DNA of 64,000 nucleotides, from positions 558,001 through 622,000 of the forward strand of contig CBDDAE010000002.1 of the NCBI GenBank assembly GCA_965224795.1, in the 5' to 3' direction. This DNA is from NVTR01 sp036480115 (GTDB lineage Bacteria; Pseudomonadota; Alphaproteobacteria; Rhodobacterales; Rhodobacteraceae). The translations under genes and the position numbers were made by a program. The notes under the pieces are model-generated. The model did not search any database. It was not told the DNA's origin and saw only the letters and a program-made list of their open reading frames with translations. Position 1 is the stretch's first letter; each line of letters opens with the position of its first letter. Positions 42,832 to 51,791 of the stretch are shown piece after piece.

Positions 42832-43725
42832 TCATTGGAATGCTTCGGCATAACACTTGCGCAGCAGCGCGCTGCGCCGTCCAAAAATTGAGTCCGGTAT
42901 GGCCGCGCCGGGGAGTTCCCAGATGCCAAAATCGGAATTCAGGGAGTGCGACCCAAGTTTTGTCATCCCCAGTTCGCGGCAAATCTGCGCACCGCCATGC
43001 GAACAGGAAATTGTGCCAATCCCATCCAAAACCACATCACGTTCTGCGAGTTTTTCAAGAAAGTGAACAAATGAAGAAAGCAGAAGTGTGCTGGAACTTT
43101 CGTGACCAGAACGGACAATGAGAACTGGACAATAGCCAAAATATTTACCCGGTAATATTGGTTGGTGAAGGCGATCTACAGATAAGTTGGATTCAAGCAG
43201 CTGCCCGGTTCGGAAAAGCGCTACATCCGCAGGAAGTAAGAGCAGGAGTGACCATTTTGCGACCATCTGGTTGTCAAACATAACGGCCGCCCAATTGTCG
43301 CGAAAGGTTTCATAGATCGGCAGAAAGACCTTTGTATTCACCTCAAGTTCGGGCGGCAGGTCATGAAATTCCGCATCGGCAAATCTGAGCGATGCGAGGC
43401 TTGCTAGATTCCATGACCCGTCGAAGTGTTCTTTGACAAAGGTGTCATCAAGAAGCCGATATTTGCTTTTGTTCGAACGTCGATGCTGAATTTCCCAGTT
43501 TTCCCGGCAGGCCAGTACTTCTGCACGGGTCCAGCCCAGTCTGTCAGATAACCGATGCTCGAGGTCGCCACGTATGAATGAAACGGAACGTTCGTATTTC
43601 CCAACCGCATCGACGCTTAATCCAAGTAAATCGGCGAGCTGTTCCTGCGTCATTCGGCCGTGTTGGCCGTTTGAGGCACGGAAGTCGCGTAGTTTGCGCG
43701 CAAATAGAGACTTAATTTCGGACAT
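42832..43725 (-). CDS. XRE-family regulator with long C-terminal domain
   Basis: 297 residues. HTH_3 at about 1-65 (LRDFRASNGQHGRMTQEQLADLLGLSVDAVGKYERS). The remaining 230 residues form an alpha/beta domain that may be acyltransferase-like, but no motif is clear enough to say so. It lies 119 bases upstream of the lepA start on the same strand; a perfect AACAGG-CAT-CCTGTT palindrome sits just after its stop (42811-42825). Unrelated to the XRE regulator at 11483. Accessory-looking. Confidence 0.82.
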   Translation of the reverse strand: MSEIKSLFARKLRDFRASNGQHGRMTQEQLADLLGLSVDAVGKYERSVSFIRGDLEHRLSDRLGWTRAEVLACRENWEIQHRRSNKSKYRLLDDTFVKEHFDGSWNLASLASLRFADAEFHDLPPELEVNTKVFLPIYETFRDNWAAVMFDNQMVAKWSLLLLLPADVALFRTGQLLESNLSVDRLHQPILPGKYFGYCPVLIVRSGHESSSTLLLSSFVHFLEKLAERDVVLDGIGTISCSHGGAQICRELGMTKLGSHSLNSDFGIWELPGAAIPDSIFGRRSALLRKCYAEAFQ

Positions 43726-43884
43726 GCGGACCCAATTGATGGATTGAACAGCTCAAAGATGACCCGAAGCCGGCTATAGGGCAAGCAACTTACGGGTGGC
43801 TTACGGGTTTAGCGGATGTCGTCGGTGGAACCACAGCCGCTGCGTGTCAAAGTGTTACGACAAACGCCAAAAGGAGCTTCTGCA

Positions 43885-44070
43885 ATGACCCGCGACATAT
43901 CCGTTCTTGAAGGAATACTTGAGCAAATATTTCCCGGTGTGGTTTTCGGCAAAACACGCCCAGCAAAGCCGCAGTATCAAAATGAACTGTGCCCCAGGCG
44001 AACGCGCCGCGCGCCTGGCTGGTCCAATCGACGCAAAAAAATGCGCGGTATCTCCAACGGGCCTGATTGA
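43885..44070 (+). CDS. Small hypothetical protein
   Basis: 61 residues from ATG 43885 (MTRDISVLEGILEQIFPGVV), preceded by AAAAGGAGC at good spacing. Acidic-hydrophobic N-terminal half, very basic C-terminal half. An alternative frame at 43907-44101 also looks coding-like in its second half (ending GLIEAGFAQALQV), so a frameshifted older gene is possible. No family recognised. Confidence 0.4.
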   Translation: MTRDISVLEGILEQIFPGVVFGKTRPAKPQYQNELCPRRTRRAPGWSNRRKKMRGISNGPD

Positions 44071-44230
44071 GGCGGGATTTGCACAAGCTCTGCAAGTTTG
44101 ATCCCGTTAAGTATCTACCCCGGTCACTTTCCCCCAATCCCCCAAAATCCGCCGACGCGCACGCCTATGCCAAATTTTCCCTGACAAACACCACCCCATG
44201 CCATTAGGTTCTCCCAAATCGGGGTAAAAA

Positions 44231-44593
44231 GTGGGATTCGGGGGCATTTTAGGGGTAACAACATACGCCGCGCGCATGGAGCAACATGTGGCGGAAGGCA
44301 TTATTGAACGGTGCCAGGAACCGCGCGCTGTGGTAGCGTCGGTTATTGGCGCATTTCCGCAAGCTTATGGCGCAGAAGCGGCCTTTGCCCTAACGGCGGT
44401 TGCTGCCGGGCTGGAAAGCCCTGTACTGGAAGGCCAAAGCGACTATTTCCCGCAACGTCAGGAACTTTATCGTTGCGCGGCTTTGCTGGCGGCTGACATA
44501 TGCGCGGTTGAGGTTTTGACCCAACAGCGAAGCACATGTGCTGCCATTCGCCAATACTGGGACAAATCCAACGAAGTTTTCTTTCAGAATTAG
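44231..44593 (+). CDS. Hypothetical helical protein
   Basis: 120 residues from GTG 44231, which is preceded by GGGG; ATG 44276 (MEQHVAEGIIERCQ) is an alternative. Ala-rich amphipathic helices with LTAVAAGLESPVLEGQSDYF and a C-terminal CAAIRQYWDKSNE. No signal peptide, no recognised domain. GC-biased third positions support coding. Followed closely by a secreted-protein gene on the same strand. Confidence 0.55.
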   Translation: MGFGGILGVTTYAARMEQHVAEGIIERCQEPRAVVASVIGAFPQAYGAEAAFALTAVAAGLESPVLEGQSDYFPQRQELYRCAALLAADICAVEVLTQQRSTCAAIRQYWDKSNEVFFQN

Positions 44594-44678
44594 ACAAAAG
44601 CAGCGAATTCGTGAATTGACCAAGCCAGCCGAGGTCTGGCATTCTGCGGCAAGGGCAAACAGTTTGGGCAGCACAATT

Positions 44679-44978
44679 ATGCGACTAATCACGATATCTT
44701 TGACGGTTGTCATCGGGCTAAGTGGTCCGGTCAACGCACAATCAATTGAAAAGGCATGTTTGCGTTCAGACCGCCAGACCAAAAGCCGCAAACTATGTGG
44801 TTGCATCCAGGAAGCCGCCAACCTGACCCTATCGACAAAGGATCAGAAACTGGCCGCCACGTTTTATACCGACCCCCAGAAAGCCCAGGATTTGCGTCAG
44901 TCCAACAGCCGATCCCATGAACGGTTTTGGGACCGCTATAAGGATTACGCCGAAGTGGCGCGAACTTTCTGTGGCTAA
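44679..44978 (+). CDS. Small secreted protein (often mislabelled arginine transporter)
   Basis: 99 residues from ATG 44679 (MRLITISLTVVIGLSGPVNA), a clear signal peptide cleaved near NAQS. The mature part has CLRSDRQTKSRKLCGCIQEA, four cysteines in all, and RSHERFWDRYKDYAE near the end. In this order the same family is frequently labelled arginine transporter, for which nothing in the sequence gives support. Periplasmic; function unknown. Its stop overlaps the GTG start of the next gene. Confidence 0.72.
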   Translation: MRLITISLTVVIGLSGPVNAQSIEKACLRSDRQTKSRKLCGCIQEAANLTLSTKDQKLAATFYTDPQKAQDLRQSNSRSHERFWDRYKDYAEVARTFCG

Positions 44979-46158
44979 GCCCGACAGTTATGATGTGGTG
45001 ATCATTGGCGGGGCCATTATGGGTTCGGCGGTAGCGTGGAATCTGGCTTGCGCCTCAGATTTTCAGGGCCGTATTTTGGTGGTGGAACCAGATCCTACAT
45101 ATGAATTTGCCTCGACCAGCCTGTCAAACAGTTGCATGCGTCAGCAATTTTCCACTGAAGTGAACATCAAAATATCTCAATATGGCGCTGATTTTGTTAG
45201 AAATTTTAAAACAACGATTGGCGACGCAGAAGCACCCGATATCCCAGTGAACTATTTTGGCTATTTGTATATGGCCGATACCGATGCTTTTGCTGATCAC
45301 TTACGTACTAATCAGGTGTTTCAGGCCGGGCTGGGTGCTGGCACGGTGATACTTAGGCCCGAAGAAATCGCTGCCCGGTTTCCTTTCTACGATCTTGAGG
45401 GAATAATTTTGGGCTCCTACGGCACAAGGGATGAGGGGTATTTCGACGGCATCACGATGTTTGACTGGTGGCGGCGGATGGCGCGACGGGGCGGGGTGAA
45501 ATACTTGCAAGACAGCGTCACCGGGATCAGCCAAGTTAGCGGGCGGGTGCATTCTGTAACCTTGGCATCGGGCAAGGTCATCAACTGTGGCACTGTGGTC
45601 AATGCCGCTGGTACAGGCGCGGCCAAAGTGGCGGCGATGGTTGGGCTGGATATTCCGGTGGAGCCACGCAAACGCTACACCTATGTTTTTGATGCACAAA
45701 TCCCGCTTGATCAGGTGTTGCCACTGACCATTGACCCAAGTGGTGTGCATATGCGCAGTGACGGGCGGTATTACATGACCGGGGGCACGCCTTTGGACGA
45801 TGTGTCGGTTGCTGCCGATGATTTCGATTTTGACCATGGGCTTTGGCAGGATAAATTCTGGCCTGCCGTTGCGGCGCGCATACCGGCGTTTGAAGCCATT
45901 AAAGTTGTGAATTCCTGGGTGGGGCATTACGCCTATAACCGGCTGGATCAGAACGCCATTATTGGCCGCCACCCGGCGCTGGAAAATTTCATCTTTGTAA
46001 ACGGTTTTTCTGGTCACGGATTGCAGCAGTCCCCGGCCATGGGGCGCGGGGTAGCCGAGTTGATTACCCACGGGGATTATCAATCACTGGATCTGACGCC
46101 GTTAGGGTTGGAACGGGTAATACGCGGCGAAGCATTGCGAGAAACGGCGATTATTTAG
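44971..46158 (+). CDS. FAD-dependent oxidoreductase (DAO family)
   Basis: 395 residues from GTG 44971, overlapping the preceding stop by 8 bases; the frame is open to 44917 but the FAD motif VVIIGGAIMGSAVAWNLA should sit near the N-terminus. The D-amino-acid-oxidase fold is supported by VNAAGTGAAKVAAMVGLDIPVEPRKR and the C-terminal FVNGFSGHGLQQSPAMGRGVAEL. Likely oxidises an N-methyl or amino compound (sarcosine, glycine or glycerol-type substrates are possible). Convergent with the phosphatase gene. Confidence 0.88.
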   Translation: MAKPDSYDVVIIGGAIMGSAVAWNLACASDFQGRILVVEPDPTYEFASTSLSNSCMRQQFSTEVNIKISQYGADFVRNFKTTIGDAEAPDIPVNYFGYLYMADTDAFADHLRTNQVFQAGLGAGTVILRPEEIAARFPFYDLEGIILGSYGTRDEGYFDGITMFDWWRRMARRGGVKYLQDSVTGISQVSGRVHSVTLASGKVINCGTVVNAAGTGAAKVAAMVGLDIPVEPRKRYTYVFDAQIPLDQVLPLTIDPSGVHMRSDGRYYMTGGTPLDDVSVAADDFDFDHGLWQDKFWPAVAARIPAFEAIKVVNSWVGHYAYNRLDQNAIIGRHPALENFIFVNGFSGHGLQQSPAMGRGVAELITHGDYQSLDLTPLGLERVIRGEALRETAII

Positions 46159-46612
46159 ACGGACCCTTCAGGTTGGTTAAGAGGCCTGTGCTCGCCGATT
46201 GGATCAAATCTAGGGCGGTATCAAAATCCCGGGTGAAATAGGGATCGGGCACCTCGGCAACACCGGTTTCAGGGGCATAATCTAAGAACAGGGCGATGGG
46301 GGTCGTGTTGCCGGGCGGACGCAAGGCCTCCATATCCGATTGATTATCCCGGTCCATGGCGATGATCAGATCAAATTCATCAAAATCTGACGGGGTGAAT
46401 TGACGCGCCCGCAGGTCCGTCAGATCGATCCCACGTTTTGCGGCGCATTCAACCATTGGCCCATAGGGCGGGTTGCCAATATGCCAGTCTGACGTACCGG
46501 CACTATCAGTTTCATGGGGATGCCCGGCCTGTATGACGGCCGCTTGAAATACACCTTCTGCCGCCGGGGAGCGACAGATATTGCCAAGGCAAACAAACAG
46601 AACCCGGCTCAG
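46151..46612 (-). CDS. Low-molecular-weight protein-tyrosine phosphatase (probable CTG start)
   Basis: 153 residues when begun at CTG 46612 (LSRVLFVCLGNICRSPAAEG). The CX5RS catalytic loop CLGNICRS is at the usual position, and DPYFTRDFDTALDLI with the general acid Asp follows near the end. No ATG/GTG/TTG exists in frame close to the domain start; the next is a TTG at 46693, 81 bases inside the upstream gene. CTG overlaps the upstream stop as CTGA, mirroring the common ATGA coupling, so a CTG start is the best reading. Confidence 0.8.
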   Translation of the reverse strand: MSRVLFVCLGNICRSPAAEGVFQAAVIQAGHPHETDSAGTSDWHIGNPPYGPMVECAAKRGIDLTDLRARQFTPSDFDEFDLIIAMDRDNQSDMEALRPPGNTTPIALFLDYAPETGVAEVPDPYFTRDFDTALDLIQSASTGLLTNLKGPSK

Positions 46613-47034
46613 CTTAATACACCGCGTTGGCGCATTGTGCGGGCGTACAGGTACAGCAAGATCGCCACGACAACGATGGCAACTGTAAACCAAAGACCTG
46701 CTGAACCGACCAGCGCCAGGTAGTCCACATCTGTCAGTATAAAGTTATAAATGAGGGAACCAGCCAAGCCCACCAGTGATAGGGCAAATGCCATAACAGC
46801 AAAGCCTGAACGTAAAAGTAGCAACAAAGATCCCAATACAGCCGCCCAGACACCAAGGGCCCAACTGAACATCATCCAACTTGGAAAACTGCTGAAATAT
46901 GCCAATTGTTCGGGGGTGAATTGCGCAATATAGCCTGTGTTTTTACTGACAGTCATAACGTAGTCGTAAGCACCACCTGCATTCCAAAGTAACGACACAA
47001 TACCAATCAGCCAAATATGCCACGGTGTTTTCAT
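46609..47034 (-). CDS. Four-helix membrane protein
   Basis: 141 residues from ATG 47034 (MKTPWHIWLIG), with GGAG seven bases upstream; the nearer-upstream ATG 47040 would be too close to that site. Four membrane helices. The WNAGGAYDYVMT segment resembles conserved small membrane proteins of proteobacteria of unknown function. It is the upstream partner of the phosphatase gene, linked by a 4-base stop/start overlap. Confidence 0.75.
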   Translation of the reverse strand: MKTPWHIWLIGIVSLLWNAGGAYDYVMTVSKNTGYIAQFTPEQLAYFSSFPSWMMFSWALGVWAAVLGSLLLLLRSGFAVMAFALSLVGLAGSLIYNFILTDVDYLALVGSAGLWFTVAIVVVAILLYLYARTMRQRGVLS

Positions 47035-47132
47035 GTCCATTCTCCCTATATCCCACTGGGCCACAGGCCCCTTCGCAGGTTTTCTAGCATGAAAGCCTGC
47101 GAATTTTTAGGGGTTTTTCCGGCAGATGCACC

Positions 47133-47633
47133 TTAGCCGCCGGAACCATGATCCATATGCATGTTGTCTTCTTCGGGTTCACGGGTTTGATCCACTGGAA
47201 TTTCCACGCTTATGACGCCAGTCTTTTCAAATGTCATGACCACAGTGATCATGTCACCATCAGCCACTTTCCGGGTCAGCCCCATGAACATCAGATGGTC
47301 ACCGCCACGCGCCAGCATATGCATGCCCTGCGCCGGAATTGCAAAGCCACCCTTAACCTGACGCATCAGCATTACACCGTCGCCGGCATCAATATGGGTG
47401 TGCATTTCCACGCGTTTAGCAATGTCCGAAGTAATCGACAGCAGCCGGTCATCCTGATCGCTGTGGTTGGCAATATGCATGAACGCGCCGCCGGTTTTGG
47501 CCAAGGGGCCTGAGGTGCGGAAGTAAGCGTCGATTATCGAGACATCGCCAGCAATCACGGACAAAGATGACATGGCCAGGACAAAAATTGACACGGTGGC
47601 CAGCTTAATTAGTTTTCGCCAGATTTGTTGCAT
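47133..47633 (-). CDS. PCu(A)C-type copper chaperone
   Basis: 166 residues with an N-terminal signal peptide (about 1-28, VFVLAM-like core). The domain has copper-binding residues typical of PCuAC: MHTH (77-80), Met-rich VMLMR, and GMHMLARGGDHLMFMG with His113-x-Met115. It would deliver Cu(I) in the periplasm to cytochrome oxidase CuA. The His-rich end (NMHMDHGSGG) may add metal sites. Monocistronic. Confidence 0.92.
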   Translation of the reverse strand: MQQIWRKLIKLATVSIFVLAMSSLSVIAGDVSIIDAYFRTSGPLAKTGGAFMHIANHSDQDDRLLSITSDIAKRVEMHTHIDAGDGVMLMRQVKGGFAIPAQGMHMLARGGDHLMFMGLTRKVADGDMITVVMTFEKTGVISVEIPVDQTREPEEDNMHMDHGSGG

Positions 47634-47690
47634 GGAAGAACACTAGGGCAGTCTGTCTTGGAATTAAAAGCGACAAAATGCCCGGAATAT

Positions 47691-47725
47691 TCATCTTTTT
47701 CAAAAATATCCGCCGCCGGCAGGCA
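47691..47725 (-). repeat. 3'-flanking repeat, copy 3
   Basis: On the minus strand TGCCTGCCGGCGGCGGATAT followed by TTTTGAAAAAGATGA. It lies 110 bases beyond the rpmB stop, in rpmB orientation. Two further hairpins (GGGGCC-GCTT-GGCCCC at 47733 and CCCCT/AGGGG at 47763) sit between it and the terminator. Confidence 0.55.
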
Positions 47726-47784
47726 CCCCGAGGGGCCGCTTGGCCCCGAGACAAAAATAATGCCCCTGTAAGGGGCCCCTTCAG

Positions 47785-47810
47785 AAAAAAGCCCCGCCAA
47801 TTGGCAGGGC
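47785..47810 (-). terminator. Rho-independent terminator of rpmB
   Basis: On the minus strand GCCCTGCC-AATT-GGCGGGGC (8-bp stem, one G-T pair) followed by TTTTTT, 27 bases after the rpmB stop. Confidence 0.92.
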
Positions 47811-47836
47811 CTGTCTGTGTCGCGTAACCAGAGGGA

Positions 47837-48124
47837 TCAGGCGGCAGCCTGGGCCTTGGCGATATCTTTTTTGATCTTCAGCGCAGATGTGGACAATTCA
47901 ACGTCCTTGGCCTTAGCCAAAAATCCGTCCAACCCACCCCGGTGATCCACAGTGCGCAGGGCAGCCGCAGAAATCCGCAACTTAAAGCTACGTCCCAATG
48001 TATCGGAAATCAGGGAAACATCGTTCAGGTTCGGCAAAAACCGACGGCGGGTACGGTTCTTGGCATGGCTGACATTGTTGCCAGACATTGGGCCTTTTCC
48101 GGTTAATTCACAACGGCGCGCCAT
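47837..48124 (-). CDS. rpmB: 50S ribosomal protein L28
   Basis: 95 residues with MARRCELTGKGPMSGNNVSHAKNR at the start and the RRRFLPNLNDVSL segment. Typical alphaproteobacterial L28 length. Ribosomal large-subunit component. Followed by a strong terminator. Confidence 0.97.
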   Translation of the reverse strand: MARRCELTGKGPMSGNNVSHAKNRTRRRFLPNLNDVSLISDTLGRSFKLRISAAALRTVDHRGGLDGFLAKAKDVELSTSALKIKKDIAKAQAAA

Positions 48125-48227
48125 GTGTCGGCTCCTTGGACTAAAAACAGCTGGGCAAATCTTTCAGACATACCCCAAAATCAGATGCGGGGTGTAAGCC
48201 CTGTGGCGGCGCAGGTCAAGCGCTAGA

Positions 48228-49205
48228 TCAGGGGTTTTTCAGCTTCTTTAACAAGCTTTGCGCCGCGGCTGCAGGCGACATTTCCCCTTGCGCCACCTTG
48301 GTCCCCAAAATTTGCATCTGTTCCAACACTTCCGGCTCTGACAGCGCCGCCAAAAGGCCCCGTTTCAGTTCCTGTTCAAACCCGTGGCGCAATTGGGCGG
48401 CGCGGCGCTTTTCCCAATGCCCATTGTCTTTTCGCCAACTTGTCAGGCTGGATATCGCCCCCCATGCCTGTTCAAGCCCGATACCACTTAAGGCGGATAC
48501 CATCATTGCTTGCGGAAATCCGTCCGGGTCCTGAACCCGTTTGCGCAGTAATCGCAAAGCCCCGGCATAATCAGCGCAGGTGCGTGTGGCGGCCGGTTTC
48601 AGATCACCATCGGCTTTGTTCACAAGAATCAGGTCAGCAATTTCCATGATGCCGCGTTTGATGCCCTGTAATTCGTCCCCCCCCGCCGGGGCCAGCAGCA
48701 AAACAAAAATATCGGACATCTCTGCCACCATGGTTTCGGATTGCCCGACGCCTACGGTTTCGATCAACGCCACATCATACCCGGCCGCTTCACACAGGGC
48801 GACGCTGTCGCGGGTGCGCCGCGCCACCCCGCCCAGTTCGGTCTGGCTGGGGGACGGCCTGATAAAGGCGTTTGCGTCCCGGCTTAAGCGTTCCATCCGG
48901 GTTTTGTCCCCCAGAATGGACCCACCCGATATGGCCGAAGACGGATCAACCGCTAACACCGCCACCCGCAGCCCCTGCCCGGTCAGCATCAGGCCGAACG
49001 CCTCAATAAACGTAGACTTTCCAACCCCCGGTGTACCCGACAACCCAATGCGCAAGGCTTGCCGTTCAGATTTTCCCAGGGTTTCCAGCAGCTCACTGGC
49101 CTGAACGCGGTGGTCAGCCCGGCCACTTTCAACCAGCGTTATGGCACGCGCCAAGGCGCGACGTTCCCCTGCAAGTACCCGCTCTGCCAGATTGTTTTCA
49201 GCCAT
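48228..49205 (-). CDS. meaB: MeaB/ArgK-type GTPase
   Basis: 325 residues of the G3E family. P-loop GTPGVGKSTFIEAFG, Mg/switch region DPSSAISGGSILGDKTRM, ETVGVGQSE, and NKADGD base-recognition motif. MeaB protects and reactivates methylmalonyl-CoA mutase. No mutase gene is present within the window, so it probably acts on a gene product encoded elsewhere. Divergent from hrpB. Confidence 0.93.
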   Translation of the reverse strand: MAENNLAERVLAGERRALARAITLVESGRADHRVQASELLETLGKSERQALRIGLSGTPGVGKSTFIEAFGLMLTGQGLRVAVLAVDPSSAISGGSILGDKTRMERLSRDANAFIRPSPSQTELGGVARRTRDSVALCEAAGYDVALIETVGVGQSETMVAEMSDIFVLLLAPAGGDELQGIKRGIMEIADLILVNKADGDLKPAATRTCADYAGALRLLRKRVQDPDGFPQAMMVSALSGIGLEQAWGAISSLTSWRKDNGHWEKRRAAQLRHGFEQELKRGLLAALSEPEVLEQMQILGTKVAQGEMSPAAAAQSLLKKLKNP

Positions 49206-49315
49206 TGTGCTCCTGCCCTATCGCATAGGTTTTGCCCGGTTCCGGGGCGCGATGTCCAGCAGGTTTGCGCGCCCTGCCCTATGGCGCTGGCCCGATGGAT
49301 CACCCATAAGGCCCC

Positions 49316-51745
49316 ATGCACCTGCCCGACCTGCCAATTTGTGACGTTTTACCCCCTCTTATAGCGGCCTTAAATGTTGGCGGTGTTGCGGTATTGCAGG
49401 CCCCACCGGGGGCTGGGAAAACCACAGTCGTGCCGCTGGCTATACTGGATGCAAAGCTGTGCACCGGCAAAATCCTGATGCTGGAACCGCGCCGTCTGGC
49501 TACCCGCGCCGCCGCTGAACGCATGGCTGATACTTTGGGCGAACCGGTAGGACAGACTGTTGGCTACCGCATGCGCGGCGAAAGTAAATCATCCAAATCC
49601 ACCCGCATTGAAGTGGTCACCGAAGGCATTCTGACGGCGATGATCCAGTCTGACCCATCGTTAGACGGTATTGGAGCTGTGATCTTTGATGAATTTCACG
49701 AACGTTCGCTGAACGGTGATCTTGGGCTGGCACTGGTCTGGGAAGCCCGCGCTGCATTGCGAAACGACCTGCTGGTTCTGGTTATGTCGGCAACACTGGA
49801 TGCAGCCCCGGTGGCGGCCATGCTGGACTGTCCGATCTTAACTTCAACCGGGCGCGCATACGATGTTGAAACCCATTGGCTGGAACGCCCGACAGCCAAA
49901 ACCCGGCGGTTTGAGGCCGCGATCAGTGATCTGGTGATCCATGCCGCTGTCCAAACAACAGGCGGTATTTTGGTGTTTTTACCGGGGGAAGGCGAAATTC
50001 GCCGGGTTCAGGCCCAGTTAAACGGGCATTTACCCACTGGATGCACTGCCTACCCACTGTTTGGCGCGATGGATTTCAAAGCCCAGCGCGCCGCCATTGC
50101 CCCAGCCAATCAGGGCCGAAAAATTGTGCTGGCAACGGCCATCGCCGAAACCTCACTGACCATCGCCGGGATTTCTGTGGTGGTGGATGGCGGGCGGGCA
50201 AGGCGGGCACGTTTTGACGCCGGTTCCGGCATGTCGCGCCTGATCACCGAGCGCGTCACGCACGCCGAGGCCGAACAGCGCCGGGGCCGCGCCGGGCGGG
50301 TTGAACCGGGGCAATGCTTTCGTTTTTGGACCAAGGGCGAAGATGGCGCGATGGCTGCGTTTCCGCCAGCTGAAATTCAGGATGGCGATCTAACGGCGTT
50401 GGTTCTGGAACTAGCACTTTGGGGCGCGCACGGCGTTGAAAACATGGCATTTCTGACGCAACCCAACCCCGGCGGTATGGCCGCTGCCAAGCAGCTGCTA
50501 AGCTCGCTTAGCGCCCTGGACCTGAACGGCACCATCACCGATCACGGTCGCAAACTGGCGCGCCTGCCCCTGCATCCAAGACTGGCCCATATGCTGGTTT
50601 CCGGCGGCAAAGATGCACCCCTTTTGGCCGCCCTGCTGGGCGAGCGCGACCCGCTTCGCGGCGCGGGCGTTGATTTGCTGTTACGACGCGATGCACTGAA
50701 AAACCCCAAGGCCGCGAACGCCAACCCCGGCGCGATTGCCCGTATTCGAACCGAGGCAAAGCGCCTGACAAAGTACGCAGGTTCAAGTCCAACCCACAGC
50801 TGGGCTGAGCTGATGGCACTGGCCTATCCAGATCGCATCGGTTTGCGCCGCACAGGCGATGCACCACGCTGGATACTGTCAGGGGGAAAAGAAGCGGTGA
50901 TGGGCGCCCATGATCCGCTGGCCAGTGCCGGGCTGATCGTGGTCAGTGACCTTGACGGGGACGCCCGCCAGGCCAAAATTCGCCAGGCTGTTACCCTTAG
51001 CGAAGGTGAATTGCGTAATCTTTACAACGCGCAGATCAGCTGGAAAAACAGCTGCCACTGGTCGCCGCGCAACCGCCGGGTTGAAGCCCGCCAACAGGAA
51101 ATGCTGGGCGCGTTGATCCTGCAGGATCGTAACTGGACCGACGCTGAACCGGCAGATATGGCGCGCGCGGCATTGGACGGATTTCGTGACCTGGGACTTC
51201 CCCTGTCTGCTGCTGCACGGCGCTTTATGGCGCGGGTTGAACTGGTGCGAAAAGGCGGCGCTGACCTGCCGGATATGACCGAAACCGGTCTGTTGTCGCG
51301 GCTGGACGACTGGCTTTTGGCGCATGCTCCTGGGGTGCGCTCGGCCGCGGATATCCGCAACTTTGATTTACTGCCCGCCCTGCGCCAATCGCTAAACTGG
51401 GATCAGCAGCAGGTGCTGGACCAGCAGGCCCCGGCGCATTTCACCACCCCGATGCAGCGCAAGACGGCTATCGACTACAGCGGTGAAAACCCTGCGATTT
51501 CAGTACGCTTACAGGAAATGTTCGGCCTGTCCAATCACCCAAAAATTGCCGGTCAACCCCTGCGGATCACCCTGCTGTCGCCCGCCGGACACCCCTTACA
51601 AACCACCATGGATCTGCCCGGTTTCTGGGCCACTTCTTACGGCGACGTGCGCAAAGACATGCGCGGGCGCTACCCCAAACACCCCTGGCCCGAAGACCCG
51701 ACACAGGCAGCCCCCACCCTACGGGCAAAACCGCGTAAGTCTTAA
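49316..51745 (+). CDS. hrpB: ATP-dependent helicase HrpB
   Basis: 809 residues of the DExH-box family. Walker A APPGAGKTTVVPLAI, DExH box DEFHERSLNGDL, SATLDAAPVA (motif III), and RRGRAGR (motif VI) are all visible; a DUF1253-like/HrpB C-terminal domain follows (to about 800). RNA helicase of unclear role. The start ATG at 49316 gives a compact N-terminus typical of HrpB. Confidence 0.95.
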   Translation: MHLPDLPICDVLPPLIAALNVGGVAVLQAPPGAGKTTVVPLAILDAKLCTGKILMLEPRRLATRAAAERMADTLGEPVGQTVGYRMRGESKSSKSTRIEVVTEGILTAMIQSDPSLDGIGAVIFDEFHERSLNGDLGLALVWEARAALRNDLLVLVMSATLDAAPVAAMLDCPILTSTGRAYDVETHWLERPTAKTRRFEAAISDLVIHAAVQTTGGILVFLPGEGEIRRVQAQLNGHLPTGCTAYPLFGAMDFKAQRAAIAPANQGRKIVLATAIAETSLTIAGISVVVDGGRARRARFDAGSGMSRLITERVTHAEAEQRRGRAGRVEPGQCFRFWTKGEDGAMAAFPPAEIQDGDLTALVLELALWGAHGVENMAFLTQPNPGGMAAAKQLLSSLSALDLNGTITDHGRKLARLPLHPRLAHMLVSGGKDAPLLAALLGERDPLRGAGVDLLLRRDALKNPKAANANPGAIARIRTEAKRLTKYAGSSPTHSWAELMALAYPDRIGLRRTGDAPRWILSGGKEAVMGAHDPLASAGLIVVSDLDGDARQAKIRQAVTLSEGELRNLYNAQISWKNSCHWSPRNRRVEARQQEMLGALILQDRNWTDAEPADMARAALDGFRDLGLPLSAAARRFMARVELVRKGGADLPDMTETGLLSRLDDWLLAHAPGVRSAADIRNFDLLPALRQSLNWDQQQVLDQQAPAHFTTPMQRKTAIDYSGENPAISVRLQEMFGLSNHPKIAGQPLRITLLSPAGHPLQTTMDLPGFWATSYGDVRKDMRGRYPKHPWPEDPTQAAPTLRAKPRKS

Positions 51746-51760
51746 GCCCATCATTGTTCC

Positions 51761-51787
51761 CTAAATATCCCCGCCGGAGGCTTCCAA
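51761..51787 (-). repeat. 3'-flanking repeat, copy 4
   Basis: On the minus strand GGAAGCCTCCGGCGGGGATA followed by TTTAG, lying 4 bases beyond the gnd stop and in its orientation; the convergent hrpB stop is 15 bases to the left. This copy is closest to copy 1. Confidence 0.6.
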
Positions 51788-51791
51788 GTTG

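Noticed and set aside
42713..42982. Ninety-codon N-terminal extension of LepA
   Set aside because: Overlaps the XRE gene and would add residues absent from all LepA proteins known to me.
43907..44101. Alternative plus-strand frame overlapping the 61-aa hypothetical gene
   Set aside because: Start lacks a ribosome-binding site; kept only as a possible frameshift remark.
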